Assembly (NCBI GenBank): GCA_954871525.1
Contig: OX940870.1
Location: 31,300,555 to 31,364,554 of the forward strand
Source of the DNA: Parietaria judaica
Lineage: Eukaryota > Streptophyta > Magnoliopsida > Rosales > Urticaceae
Length of the DNA: 64,000 bases
Reading direction: 5' to 3'
The translations under genes and the position numbers were made by a program. Shown here piece by piece: positions 46,265-58,279 of the stretch. The notes under the pieces are model-generated. The model was not told where the DNA came from, did no database searches, and worked only from the letters and a program-made list of their open reading frames with translations. Every line of letters starts with the position of its first letter. Position 1 is the stretch's first letter.

Positions 46265-46529
46265 AATTTTTGGGTCAAAGTAACAAAATTAAATGATAAC
46301 CTAATTAATTGGGGAAGCTTTCAACCAAAATTTTAGGATAATTAATTTAAGTCGAAAATTAAAATTTATTAAAAAAATTAAATACGAAAATAAATAAATA
46401 ATTAAAATCAGGGTTAATATGGTCCAAAATATTTTAAAAATGGGCATATATGAATTTTTTGAAAGTATGGACAATTCCCTTAAACCTTAAGTAGTTTTTG
46501 GGCATTTCACGAGTTTTTCTAAAATAGAA

Positions 46530-47525
46530 TAATTAAGAAAAAAATTCAATCTTTTGTTAGAGTTGCATCATGTCTTCATTTTGAGTTTTCAGATTAGAAT
46601 TGTTTAAACATGAATCTCATTTATGTATTATCATTTATTCATGTTATCTTTTTGGTTTATTTATGAAAAATATTGACGGCTTTGATGTCATGACAACTTT
46701 AAGATATTTCATGAAAGTCTTCAAGACCCACATGTCCAGGTTCGGGCGCACCCTTTATCAAAGAATGATTGAGTTGACCTCTTCCTGCAATGAATGTGGA
46801 ATTATATGTTGGATTTATTGATGAATAGTGCACGTGATTCCTATGATTGAAGAGTACCAAGTAGCTTATTTTGTCATCAAGATATGAAGATATGATTGGA
46901 AAAGCTTCTATAAGTCCTGACTATTGAGGTCCAAAATCGATAACACTTACAACGATATTATGAGAAATACTTTCGGGAGAAGGCAATCAACAATTCACGA
47001 GTGAAGTGAAGAAGGACGGGCTGATTGGTGCAAGGGGATCCTGCTATCGTCAAGAGTTCACGTGCTGGATATTAAAGTTGGTGGTGTGAAAACTAGGAGG
47101 AATTTCCTTTTATGCTTTGGGTCCATATGTAATATTGATTGTAATAATCTCTTGTAAATCTTGGTTGATTAATCTTGGCGAGTACCCTGTAAAAGTAAGA
47201 CAGGAAAATGCTTTACCAAAAAGTATTAGTGTTCCTTTTTCTGCACGCTCTTTACATTCTTAGCGTTTTATACTTATCACGTAACAATCTAAGTAAACGA
47301 GAAAATACAGTCTTTACAAAGAATCCTCTATTTATTTTCTTTAGAGTGGAATAAGTTTCCCCTAAAATTGAATTTTATAGTTTATATTGGTTAAATCATC
47401 CGCACCAAGAAAGCAAATTATGTAGTCATGGTTAACAAATTTTGTTTTTCTGTAATCATTAATACTTATCTAGGAAATTTACTTGGCGATCGAATTTATC
47501 AGGGTATGTTTGTCTATTAATATTT
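46530..47525. other. Intergenic; LTR-like remnant at about 46850-47260
   Basis: No gene is supported. The stretch with TTGGTTGATTAATCTTGGCGAGTACCC resembles, in reverse complement, a segment near 20800, which suggests a decayed retrotransposon LTR of one family. The short frame at 46600-46821 has no recognisable protein. Confidence 0.35.
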
Positions 47526-47992
47526 GGGTTAATGACGGCAAAAATACATAAAGTTTGATCAAAGAATCATTCGTGTATCAAAAGTCTAAAAGTGGTGTCA
47601 AAAGTAGCCAAAATCACATTTGAGGCGTTGACCACTCCATTCTCATAACACAGTTGACTTACTCGTTAACTCTGGCCACGTGGACAAACGTGGGTTGCTG
47701 ACATAACAACTTTTTGTCAGGTGGACGAGCCCACATCAGCGTCCTTTACGACGAAACAACGAATTAAACCCTTAATTGGGCTCGTCCATATATGGGAAAA
47801 AAATACTATGTTAGCAACCCACGTTTGTCCACTACTCCACGTGGCCAGATTCAACGGGTAAGTTAACTGCGTTCCGAGAATGGAGTGGTCGACGCGCAAA
47901 TGTGATTTTTTATACTTTTACCGTCACTTTTAAAATTTAAGTCACGATGGATTCTTTGACCAAACTTTAGATATTTTCACCGTCATTAATCC
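47526..47992. mobile_element. Fold-back MITE carrying CACGTG boxes
   Basis: The two halves mirror each other: GGGTTAATGACGG and AAAGTTTGATCAAAGAATC on the left; CCGTCATTAATCC and GATTCTTTGACCAAACTTT on the right. CACGTG boxes at 47677-47682 and 47838-47843 sit symmetrically in the arms within GGCCACGTGGAC-like sequence. The flanking 9-mers do not match convincingly. Confidence 0.75.
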
Positions 47993-50670
47993 TTTTATAT
48001 TTTAGTGTTTTCTATATAAACACGCACTTGTATATTAACACACACTTGTAAGTTGTAACTCCCCTGTATACATTCGACATTAAATCAAATCAGAGAGAAG
48101 AATTCTTTTCCTCCATCATCGTTTCCTAAGTCCTATACACTTCCATTTTCCTTTGGTTATTTTGAACCCACCAAAATCCACTAATAAGGTGGAAGCTTCT
48201 TTGTCGTTTTGCTTTGCTATCTTGGAAACTTGCTGTGATTTATAGCCGTGGACGTTGGCATCGATCGAGAGAGCGGAACTAACAAATTAGAGGAATCAAC
48301 GTCATATTCTTCATAGTAATTAATTTACCACTTGAATATCAATCTTCTTAAAAAAGCTCTAAAAGCCATTCATTTTTTAGAGCATGTTATGATCACAAAT
48401 TATTAGTGCACATCACTCGTAGCACCCTATTAGAGAGCAAAAAAGAAAAAGAAAAAACATATACCCACACAATATGTTCAATTTAATTAATAAAGATCGT
48501 CAATTCCAACTCTAAATTAATAAGTGTTTTTTAGTAGTCAATAAATTAGTACTCCTAGCATATTTGTTGAGTATTTTCAAATCTTGGGTTGAAAAATAGA
48601 GCCTTAAATAGTGTAAATAATATTTTTTTCAAAAAACATGCATAATAGTTATCGAATATGGAAAACTAACAATTGCCGTCTCTCTAGGTTTGTTGTCTTA
48701 TATTTTCTCACATTCGAACCTACTATATTTTTAAAAGGAAAATAAAAGACAAATTATAGGTCCTGAGTGGTTGTGGGATACATTAAAATATAAATAGGTA
48801 AAAAAGTTGATGTATCCGTTCTATCATCTAATGGGTTTAGTTGTTTACAATTGTTCATCTACTATTAAATAATGTCTGAATGATTGACAGGAAAAATAAC
48901 TTATTTGTTTATTTACCGGTTATTAACGGCATAAATACAAACGAGCTATGTGTTTTGGAACGGTTTGTTTCTCAAAAAGAAATTTCCCGCAAAAAGTATG
49001 ATCTGTTACAAATGAATTATCAACGTTAATGCGACCCACCTAAAGATGAAAGGATGAGATTAATCTCCTGATTACAAAACTATTTATCTGATGCCGATGC
49101 TATCGGGATTGCATTCATGAATGCATGGGACCAAAAGTGATGGAAATATACGGCCTCCCACTCAATTAATAAGGCAATTTCCAGGCCGCAAACAATGTCG
49201 CTTGTTGCCTTGTCTTTTTTTGTTTTCTTTTCTCGCTTTCGGAACTCTAGTTATCATGGTATGATTAGCTTTAGTTGTCATTGCACAAAAAATTCGAGCT
49301 CTTACTTGAGAAAAGTCGAGTTTCACTTCCTGCAAAATCTGTGTTCATAGTATCGGTTCTACATCACTGAAATCACTATATATCTCAGCATATAAGCTTA
49401 ACTTTGCAACATCATTCGCTTCTTAAAATACTAATTAATTAGTTTAACTTCAAAGGGTTTAGATACTCACTTGCTTCATATAAAGTCAATCAGTTAAGAG
49501 TCTTGCCTTAGCAGAGAAAGTTGTAATACACATATATAATAGTTGTACTATATAATTCTAAAATAAATTATGTGGGTAATATGTTGCTGTAAGAAAGATA
49601 AATTATATATGATCATTCTTAGGAGTGAGTGGGACTTCTTAGTCAAGTGAAAGGTATCAATTGTTGAGACTTAAAACTAAAAAGATACTCAAAGTGGGTG
49701 ATTTATTAAAAAAAGAAGATAATTTAGGAGCACAAGCATAACTCCAAGAGTAGAATAATCTTGGGTTATATGCTTCTTATGTGGCTTGATTCTAAAATGT
49801 TGATCGATAAAATTTGACGAAAAACTTGCATCAAATTCGATTTCTCTTTTTCAATTAAATTATATAAAAAAATTCACTTTCATATATTTTTTATTGAAAA
49901 AAAAAATCACGAATTAATCATAAATTGTGTTAAATATCAACTTTAGTGCCAAAAATGTTTCTTCTTAAAATTTGACCAAAATGCCCTTAACACCAATATC
50001 GATTATACTAACGCGAGATTGGAAATGCTAACTCTGGCTCTTTATATGTTTTAAGGGTATTTGGTTAGATTGTATTGTAGAAAAAAAATAATTTTAATTA
50101 TAAATTTTGAACATACAAATGTGTACTAGACATTAAATTTTCTCTTTCAATCTTTTTTTTTTTCATATACATTTTTTTTAACAGTCTTACGAGTAAATTT
50201 TGAGGGTATATATTACTCTTCTTATTTTTTTTATTTTTTTTGGAGGCTGAGGGTATATAACTATATATCCCTCCTAGTCCTACGTCATTTTTCCTGCGTT
50301 TCTAGCCAGTGCATATATAGATTTGTCTTATATATATATGTATATATATTAATTAGCGTGTTTTTTTTTTTTTTTTTTGAGGGAGTCATAATCATTATGC
50401 AATTTTAATGTCTATATCATTCAACTGCTAGGAATTAAAAATAATTAAAAAAAAATAAGTTTTCTTGATTGAGTAATTATAGTACCGGACTTAAACAAGC
50501 ATTTCATTGCACAACAATTACAAAATCATTGTAACAAACTTATCACATCACAGAATCTATGCAATGATATTCCCCATAATATATATACATATATATATAA
50601 TATGGTATCTCGTATGAAAAATACGTACTAATAATAAACATATATATATATATATATACTAACACGATAA
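47993..50670. other. Gene-free AT-rich intergenic DNA
   Basis: No coding region, RNA gene or well-defined transposon is supported over 2.7 kb. (TA)n runs occur near 50330 and at 50640-50660. The last 150 bp are probably the 3' UTR of the BAHD gene (minus strand). Confidence 0.5.
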
Positions 50671-51680
50671 TCACTTAGTGACGTCATCAAGATAGTGAAA
50701 GGAGAAAGGCCTGAACACATGAGCAGCCTCTTTCTCAATCAATTCCAGCTGCTTCCTGTGCAGGTGCATGTACACGATCCAGTCCCCGTTGCCGGCTGGG
50801 ACCGGCATCGGCATCACGTAGCCCGCATCACCGCCCCACGGGAAGTGGTACGACCCGAAAACTGGCTTTCCGAACCCGAAATTTATCTCCGCTACCGGAA
50901 ACTGCTGTCCGGACGAGACGACGAACGCGGGCCCGTCCTCACTCCCCTGGCAGTAAATCTTTGCTAGGCCTGGGACCGGCCGGTGGGCTTCCACCCAGTC
51001 GATGAGCCCGAGGAAGTGCTCCCGTGTCACGGCGCCGGCCAAAAACTCGCGGACATCACCGGCAACGGTGCTCAGCGGCTGCTCGGTGAGTTCGGCGATG
51101 GTCTTCCCTCCATAGGGGATCGAGAGGACGTTTCCGAAGTACCGCTCCATTGACTTCTCTCCTTCTTCACTCAGGCGGCGCCGCCCATCGACGACGACAC
51201 CCATCTTGCATAGCTTTTCCGGGTGTCCATCGGCGGCGGCGGCAATGAGCTTCCAGAGGAAGGCGCTGAAGGACTCGAGCTTTGTCCGCTGCCCGGCTAG
51301 GGTTTGAAGGCGCTGGAGCTGCGCAGCCTCGACGTGGTAGATGCGGCTGATGAGGTGGCTAACAGAGGGGGTCTCCGGTGGCGGAGGGAGCTCTGTGACG
51401 GGGACGTACATGTCATCGAGGGAGGGGTCGACGATGCCGGGGCGACGGGGGTTGAGGACGGAGCGTCGGAAGGAAGGGCTGAGAGGAGAGAAGGGTTTGG
51501 ACTGGGCCATGTGGGCCCACGAGACCAAGAACATGTTAGCCGAGTAGGCGTCGGCGACGCGGTGGTCGAACGTGCATGACACCACTAGGCCACCGCACCG
51601 GAGCTCGGTCACCTACGGGGACGGAACTTAAGGTTAACGTGGCGCTAAGTTTTGAGTATTTGAATTAGTAAAATCCACTA

Positions 51681-51711
<31 letters not shown>

Positions 51712-52135
51712 ATTGTTCTGTATGAAATGTTGTATACAACTTGAAATGCCAAAACCGATATATCTATAATCTATATGATTAATTATGGCCAATAAACGAT
51801 TAAACATGAGTATATGAAACTTTATGTTTAAATATTAATAAATATTATATATGTAATAAATATATATATATATTTTTAAAAGCTCACAAATTAAAGAGGA
51901 GAGCAGCTTTTTCTATTTTTTTATACTGTTGCAAAGATTAGAAAAAGATACCAATTAAACTGATTTCTATGACTTATCTTATTAAAAAAAAATTGTATCT
52001 CTATATTATTTATATATATATATATATTTATATCATTATGGCGATCCATTTTGCTGTATCTTTATAATAGATATTTACTTTAATTATAACCAGGAAAGCA
52101 CAATCTCTGTATGTACATAAAGTCAGCAAATTAGA

Positions 52136-52196
<61 letters not shown>

Positions 52197-52906
52197 CTAG
52201 AGTGGATATTATAGAATATAGTATATTAACAAGCATTAATTTTTTTTGACAAGATGTGCTTGGTCTAGTGGTAACAAGTACATCACTTAAGACATTAGAG
52301 GTCTTGAGTTCGAGTCACTGTGGAGGTATGACTGAAATCCAAAGATCCCCGTATATATATAAAACTGAAATCCAAAGATCCCCGTATATATATAAAGAAA
52401 AGAAAAAAAAGCAGCAACTTTTTACTTTTAAATGTATATCTCCAATATAATACGTAACGTTCGACAGTGTCGCTATAGATACATACCTGCACGGCCAGAA
52501 CGCCGCGCTTCTTGGCGGGCACGAGGAGGCCCTCGACGGAGGCGTCGGGGTTGTAGAGGTCGAGCTCACGGAGGTCGACGTCAACGAAGGCCTCAACAAA
52601 GTCGACACCGCGGTTGTTGCAGCGCAGCTCAGGCTCGCCCACGGAGTTGGCCACGACCTCACCGGCAAAGGCGTAGAAGGAGACGAGCGCCTGCGCTAGT
52701 GCTGTCTTGAGTGCCGCCACCGCCGGTACAAAGCCACCCACACCGGCCGCGTCATAGCAGAAGAAGACGCCGACGTCGACCGGCGGAAGGAGGAGGTCGA
52801 GGTTGGAGAGCGGCAGCCAGTGCTCCTGCAGCGGGAGCGCCGAGGCCACCACGACCTCGGTCTTCCGAGCTCCGCTCACTTTCACGGCCTCTCCGCCAAA
52901 AGCCAT
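50671..52906 (-). CDS. BAHD acyltransferase
   Basis: Two exons, 52906-52487 and 51612-50671, join in phase at a GT-AG intron (CAG|GTATGT ... CCGTAG|GTG) to give 453 residues, typical for BAHD enzymes. These cytosolic enzymes transfer acyl groups from CoA thioesters to alcohols or amines in phenolic, terpenoid or wax pathways. The catalytic HXXXD is HRVAD at residues 157-161. The conserved structural DFGWG is replaced by NFGFG at residues 384-388, followed by [14 protein letters not shown]. The segments [24 protein letters not shown] and [17 protein letters not shown] recall the coniferyl-alcohol-acyltransferase-like clade, so hydroxycinnamyl-type acceptors are possible (inference). The exons are GC-rich and the intron is AT-rich with a SINE and microsatellites. 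The frame is intact. Confidence 0.93.
52139..52196. repeat. (TAA)n microsatellite in the BAHD intron
   Basis: A run of about 18 TAA/ATA triplets lies within the intron, about 55 bp from the SINE-like insertion. Confidence 0.95.
52252..52408 (+). mobile_element. tRNA-derived SINE-like insertion in the BAHD intron
   Basis: A tRNA-type polymerase III promoter is visible: box A-like TGGTCTAGTGG at 52261-52271 and box B GAGTTCGAGTC at 52306-52316, 34 bp apart. The 3' part holds two exact 33-bp tandem copies (52331-52363 and 52364-52396) starting ACTGAAATCC and ending in TATATATATAAA. An A-rich tail follows. It lies antisense to the host gene. Target duplications were not resolved. Confidence 0.6.
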
Positions 52907-55900
52907 AATATATTATAGTCTTCTCTCTTTTGGTTATTACACAAAAAAAGTGTCTTGTTTTTTTGTTTTCTCTTTTTTGGGGTTGGTGTGTTAGGCTAAT
53001 GAAATGTGCCCGTATTTATAATTACACGAGGTCATGTGTCCACTTTGGAAAATTAAATAATACATGTAATTTTGTTCTTTTGTACTCCTTAATTTTGTAA
53101 AATGATCATATGGCATCAATACTTTATGTTTTTGCTTATTTTAGTGTTTTACTTTGGGAAATTGCTTTTTTATACTCTTAACTTTTATTTTTGACAAAAA
53201 TATACCCTCAAGTTTCATACATAAGTATACCCTCAAAGTCTATATTTTATTTTCTTTTATATACCCTCTAATATATATAATATTTAAAAACTCAAAATTA
53301 CTCCTTATTAACAATTTTTGAAATTTTTATATTTCTTCTACTTTCATTTTTTACCATAATATATCTTATTTTTATAGTTTTATTTTTTGAATTGTTAAAA
53401 TAAATAATTAAAAATTAGGAAGATGAAGGGTAAAATTAACATGAGTCTAATGGTCTTTTAATTAACTTTGTAGGGGAATTTTAGATGCAATAAGAAAGAT
53501 CCAACTAGATTTAAGTTTTAAAGAAGATATTTTACACTAAAACTATATTTTTAATTGTCTCAGATATAATTTCTAACTTTAAAAAATTATTTATTTAATT
53601 TATGATATTAATAGGATTATATATATAATTTTGTGAAGATTTATTATCTTATTACCTTAGTCATTGATGTTTTTTACACTGTTCTAAGTCAAGATGAAAG
53701 AAAAATATCATTTCAAACTTCTGTTTTAAATGAGGGGACTTTCATCAAACTTCTATTTTACGTGATTAAAATTTTATTGAGGCGTTTATATTACGGGTTT
53801 GTAAGTCAAAATTTATAAAGCATTACGAAATATATGGAAAAATATATGGTTCTAATTTCCAAGGAATTTTTTTTTTTTTATTTGTGGTCTAAGAAAGGAT
53901 AAGAAAATTGTAGTGAGTATTAGAGCTGAAGATACTAACAAGAAAAATAGTGTTTTGCACGTGTTTTTTGTATTTTTGTTTAGTTTTGAAACATTATGAG
54001 TAGGTTTTAATCCAAGTAAATTTTAGAGTATTTTTTTTTACTAGTGTAGAATTTTCCTTGAAATAGCATGTCTGATTTTATTTATATTTTAATTAGGTGA
54101 GGTTGTTTTGGGAGGAAGAAAGAAAGAAATTAGGTAAAGCTTTAAGACTAAATTAATCCAAATAATGCAAAGGCGACTAGGCCCAAAGTCTCCACTCTCA
54201 GCGACCGCGCCTCCACTTGCATTATTTAATTTGGCCTCTCATTATATATAATATAATATATGTATTTATTAATCCTATAGTTCGATGAACAATATCACTC
54301 GGTATTTGATAAACAATGAACTTAAATTTTAGTGCAAGAATAAAGTTTGGTACTATAATTTTTTAAAGTTAAGATATATGGAAAAATGATGCAATATTGA
54401 GAAACAAATTAAACCAAAAATTGGAAGAAAATGGACTATAATTCCATTTGATCAGATTTTTTAATTTGACAAACATCGGTTTGATTCAACGCAAGCTCGT
54501 ATAAATTTTCACGTGCTCTTAATATCCTGTAAAATAAGACTTTAGTAAATCCGAAAATGTGTGAGACACTTTCTTTGAACCTTGACTTAGCTAAAGTTCA
54601 AACATCGATAGACGTTGCAATTCACTTGAGGATAACTTAATTTTTATTTATTCTCATTTTATATCCGAAATTTATTTCATTGTGTGTATAATATATATTC
54701 ACACAAATACAATTAAAGCTCAATTTTTAGGTCATTATATGTATATATGTATATACTATATCTCATTAACTATTAGAAAATAGATAAAGATCACTTTTCA
54801 AGAAACAAGCAGACATATTTTCATGGACAACCGGAATAGACTGCAGAAGATAAACAAGAACATTTGAATCAGCATTTATTTATTAAATATTATATATTTT
54901 TATATAAATATTTTCACGAATATGTAGCCAATTTATAATACTTATAAAGTTATAATATAACTTGACAGAGAAAATAAAAGAGTCTTTATAAGACTGAGAC
55001 CATTCTGTTGTTGGAGGATAATTTTAAAAATTTATCGGGTGTAAAAAGGAGAGAGACATTGTTGAATTTAATAATTAAAAAAAAAAAAGTAACAACACTA
55101 TGAAATTTTCCATATTTATCAGTATAATTTTTTTTTTAAAGAGTGGGCCAATAATTTAAAAGGAGATTTATTAGTAAAAAAAAAAACTTTATGCAAGAAA
55201 GTGAAGATTACCGAAGAATATTCTTCGTAATTTCAGAACATTGGGAGATTGGATTGGATGGATTAACATTGCATGTTTCCAAGGGTAGTTGTTGAAATAT
55301 GATTCGAAGAATTTAATAAACTATAGGGTTTAACATTCTAATTTTAAAGTTAATAAAATCTTTATATAAAAAATAAATTAAAAAAAAAAGTTTGAGCTGA
55401 AGGATAAAAAAAATAATCAAGTGTGGTCGTCGTTGACTTGGTATATCTTTATAGCTGTTTAATTTAATAGGCAATTTAAAATAACCCATTTCGTTTTAAT
55501 CATCACGTTACATAAAACTTTGAACACGACTCTAATTAACCGATTAATTGGATAGTGGTTGATCTCTTTCATAATTAGGCTTTGAACTTGTAATCATGTT
55601 CAAACAAACTTAATCAATATTAAAAAGATGACAAAAATAACAAAGAAAGTAAATTCAAAATAAACGGTAGTGATTAATGTCGAAGATTGGTTGGGCGCAT
55701 ATCTTGCCCGAGTCCGCACGCCCGCAAGCTAAAACTAAATCCAATATTTTCTGTTCTCTTTGTAAAATATAAAAAAGCAACTAAGAAGTAATTAAGACGA
55801 GCCACCTGCCTGAAAATATTATCTATTTATATGTCTTATAGTCGTTTTAATATAGTTGTTTATGGTTTTTATTTGTTTACGTCTCTGAAAAAAAATGGAT

Positions 55901-58096
55901 CGAAATATGTTCTGTACTTCGTCTGAAATGAAAGTCTGGCTACGCCTCCGCCCGAGCTCTAGCATAGCACTATAGCAGTGAGTAAATGAAAAAAGAAAAG
56001 AAACAAGAAACAAGAAACCGGATCCGACCCGGACGTTATATGGCTTAGTGACGTCAGTGGACAAGAAAGACTTACACTCAAGTCTCACCAACCATAGTAA
56101 TTTTGGAAAATTTAATCACGTGAGGATCGATCTCTTTCTTAGTCTTAGCTTAGTAGTGACTGGCTGATATGAGTTGGATTGTCATTCGTCAAAATTGGTG
56201 GCCCATGAAAACGACAAGCGTTTTGCTCCACTTTCAAACATTCCCGTAAAGAGAGTCAAGTTTTGCTTCGTGAATTTGGGGTTAGTATTTAGGAAGCAGA
56301 CGATTACTAAGACTAGACCAGAACATGTGAATTTTAAAAGAAGCACAACGTACTATATATTTTAGAGAATATTAGGCCGGAAATATAACAAATTGCCAAG
56401 AGGGCATGTGACGTGGCAGTGGCACAAAACTTTAACAATGTCACTTTTTAAAATTTTGTTTCAGTATATTTAATAGTTGTAATTTATTTATACTACTTGT
56501 TTGTGATGATTTTATTTTGTTGACAATTAATAATGTTATTTCTTGCTATCTTATTTTACATCGATGTATTTTTTATTTTATTGGCTCTGTTTAAAAGAAA
56601 ATAAAAAGTACAAAATCAGTCATAGTAAAGAGGGATCAAAATTCCGACTTGCCCTAAATAATTCAACTATATAACTAAACGACAAGTCAATATATATGTG
56701 TATATATACTATCAAAATTCAAATTATTAAAAAAATATATAAGAAGGAAGAATTAAGGAAAAATATCTAAATCACCACCAACCCATTATGGCACAAATGA
56801 AGCGAGAAAGCGATAAATAGAGATAGCAAGACAAGTAGACAACAAATTATTCCACGTTGACATGGAAAATGTAAAACGTTTTTATTTATTTGTTATTATT
56901 TATAATGAATCTGCAATTTACAATTAATAAAATATCACAAATATTACTTGCTTTATAGTGGATATTGCAAAGTCATTTGATTTACATTAATTTAAGCGAA
57001 AGAAAAACAGTTTGCTAAAGAAAAACGAACTAGTGAGTTATGTTTAACTCAAAACTACATTTTTAAAAATTAATAAATAAAATAATTTGATAAAATAATA
57101 TTTTTATAGGATCTTGATTCTAATTGACATTTCGAAATTCTAATATGATAAATTAGTAATCTTGAAAATATATAAGATTATTTGATCTCAACGGTGTTGA
57201 TCTATAAAAATTATACTATATGACATATCACGGAATATATATCTTAAAGCATCATACGATGATCTCATGCTTTTATATAATTGTTAAATGAGTTATTGAT
57301 GTTATAGGCCTTTTCTTCACGAAGAATGTATGGATTTGGTCTCTTTGTTTTTGAAATAGTATAAATAGTCTAAATTTTGTTCATTTTTTATTAAAAAAAT
57401 CGTTAAATATTTTATCAATTGATGGTCAAATAGCCGAAACAAAAAATCGTAAAGATTTAGAGATATTTGCTATTACTAAACCGGAGGAGTCAAATCGAGT
57501 CATCTATCACAAAAAACGGGCCAATAACGCTAAAGTTGCGATTATTATCTTCGTATTTAAAGAAGCCACACTTTATAAACAAAAATTAAACGCGTTACGT
57601 ACTGAATTAGTAATAGATTAAAAAATCAATTAAAGGCTCATGTATCGAATAAGATTTAGAAATATCTTTGCTAAATTGTGTAAGAACGTTTAAGAAAATG
57701 ATATTGCATGTATTTAATATTAGATGGAGTTGGATTATAGATTATTGAATGGGTCACACCTCATAATCATATTTGGTTTGTTCAACAAGCTAACTAGCTA
57801 CGCAACACCTAGGCCTATATAATATTATATTATATACATATTTATACATTGTAAATCTTTATTTATAAGGTTATTCTTTTACGTTTATAGTTTAGGGTTT
57901 AAGATTTAAGGTTTAGAAAAGACGCCATTTTTTATTTGTGTTTTTAATTTAACTTGATATAAAATTATGAAACTAGGGTATATTGTGTTATTATGGTATT
58001 TTCAGTATAAAGCAAGTGATAAAATAATAAAATCAAAACGGGATCATAGAACTAGTGATTATAAAAAAAAATTTCTGGATAAGCATGAGTTGGGTT
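52907..58096. other. Gene-free AT-rich intergenic DNA
   Basis: The first 150 bp are the probable leader and promoter of the BAHD gene (minus strand). The remainder shows no supported gene over 5 kb. Repeated TATACCCTCAA phrases at 53180-53280 resemble a Mutator-like MITE end (possible partner near 54050), but no target duplication was found. Short frames such as 53633-53818, 55819-56091, 56174-56365 and 57967-58155 have no recognisable products. Confidence 0.5.
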
Positions 58097-58279
58097 TGTT
58101 AGAGTATATTCTGTATAGATGTAGTTTAAGTTTTATGTTTAGCTGTTGTTATTAACAGCTGTAGTTATCTGGGTATAAATACCAGATTGTAATAGATTGA
58201 TCATTAAGTCAATACAAACAAAATCCTCTTTCCAAATCTGTTTGGCTCGCTCTCTTTCTTTCTCTTCTATAGTTCATCA
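58097..58279 (+). repeat. Copia-2 5' LTR
   Basis: This 183-bp LTR begins TGTTAGAGTATATTCTG and ends GTTCATCA. It matches the reverse complement of the copy-1 LTRs. A TATA-like GGTATAAATACC at about 58172-58183 probably marks the promoter. Confidence 0.92.

Larger units (their letters stand above)
44983..46520. mobile_element. Mutator-like element B with GC-rich cargo, perfect 9-bp duplication
   Basis: The 1538-bp element begins GGGTAAATGAGACAAATGCCC and ends, reverse-complemented, AGAAAAACTCGTGAAATGCCC. It is flanked by aaaatagaa at 44974-44982 and 46521-46529. The inverted ends align for about 110 bp (down to GAAATATGGACTAAATTGCCC against TATTTTGGACCATATTAACCC). Inside are a tandem array (45320-45700), a GC-rich block with GCGACGGAGG repeats (45905-46180) and a long (GA)n run (46187-46261). 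No transposase is present. Confidence 0.85.

Noticed and set aside
52295..52486. Extension of BAHD exon 1 into the intron
   Set aside because: A good GTATGT donor at 52486 and the in-phase acceptor at 51612 give the family-length protein; the extension runs through the SINE tail.
52432..52908. Plus-strand Arg-rich ORFs over BAHD exon 1
   Set aside because: They are antisense shadows of a GC-rich coding exon.
53157..54060. A Mutator-like MITE in the BAHD to Copia-2 spacer
   Set aside because: Repeated TATACCCTCAA phrases suggest one end, but the partner end and 9-bp duplication could not be established.
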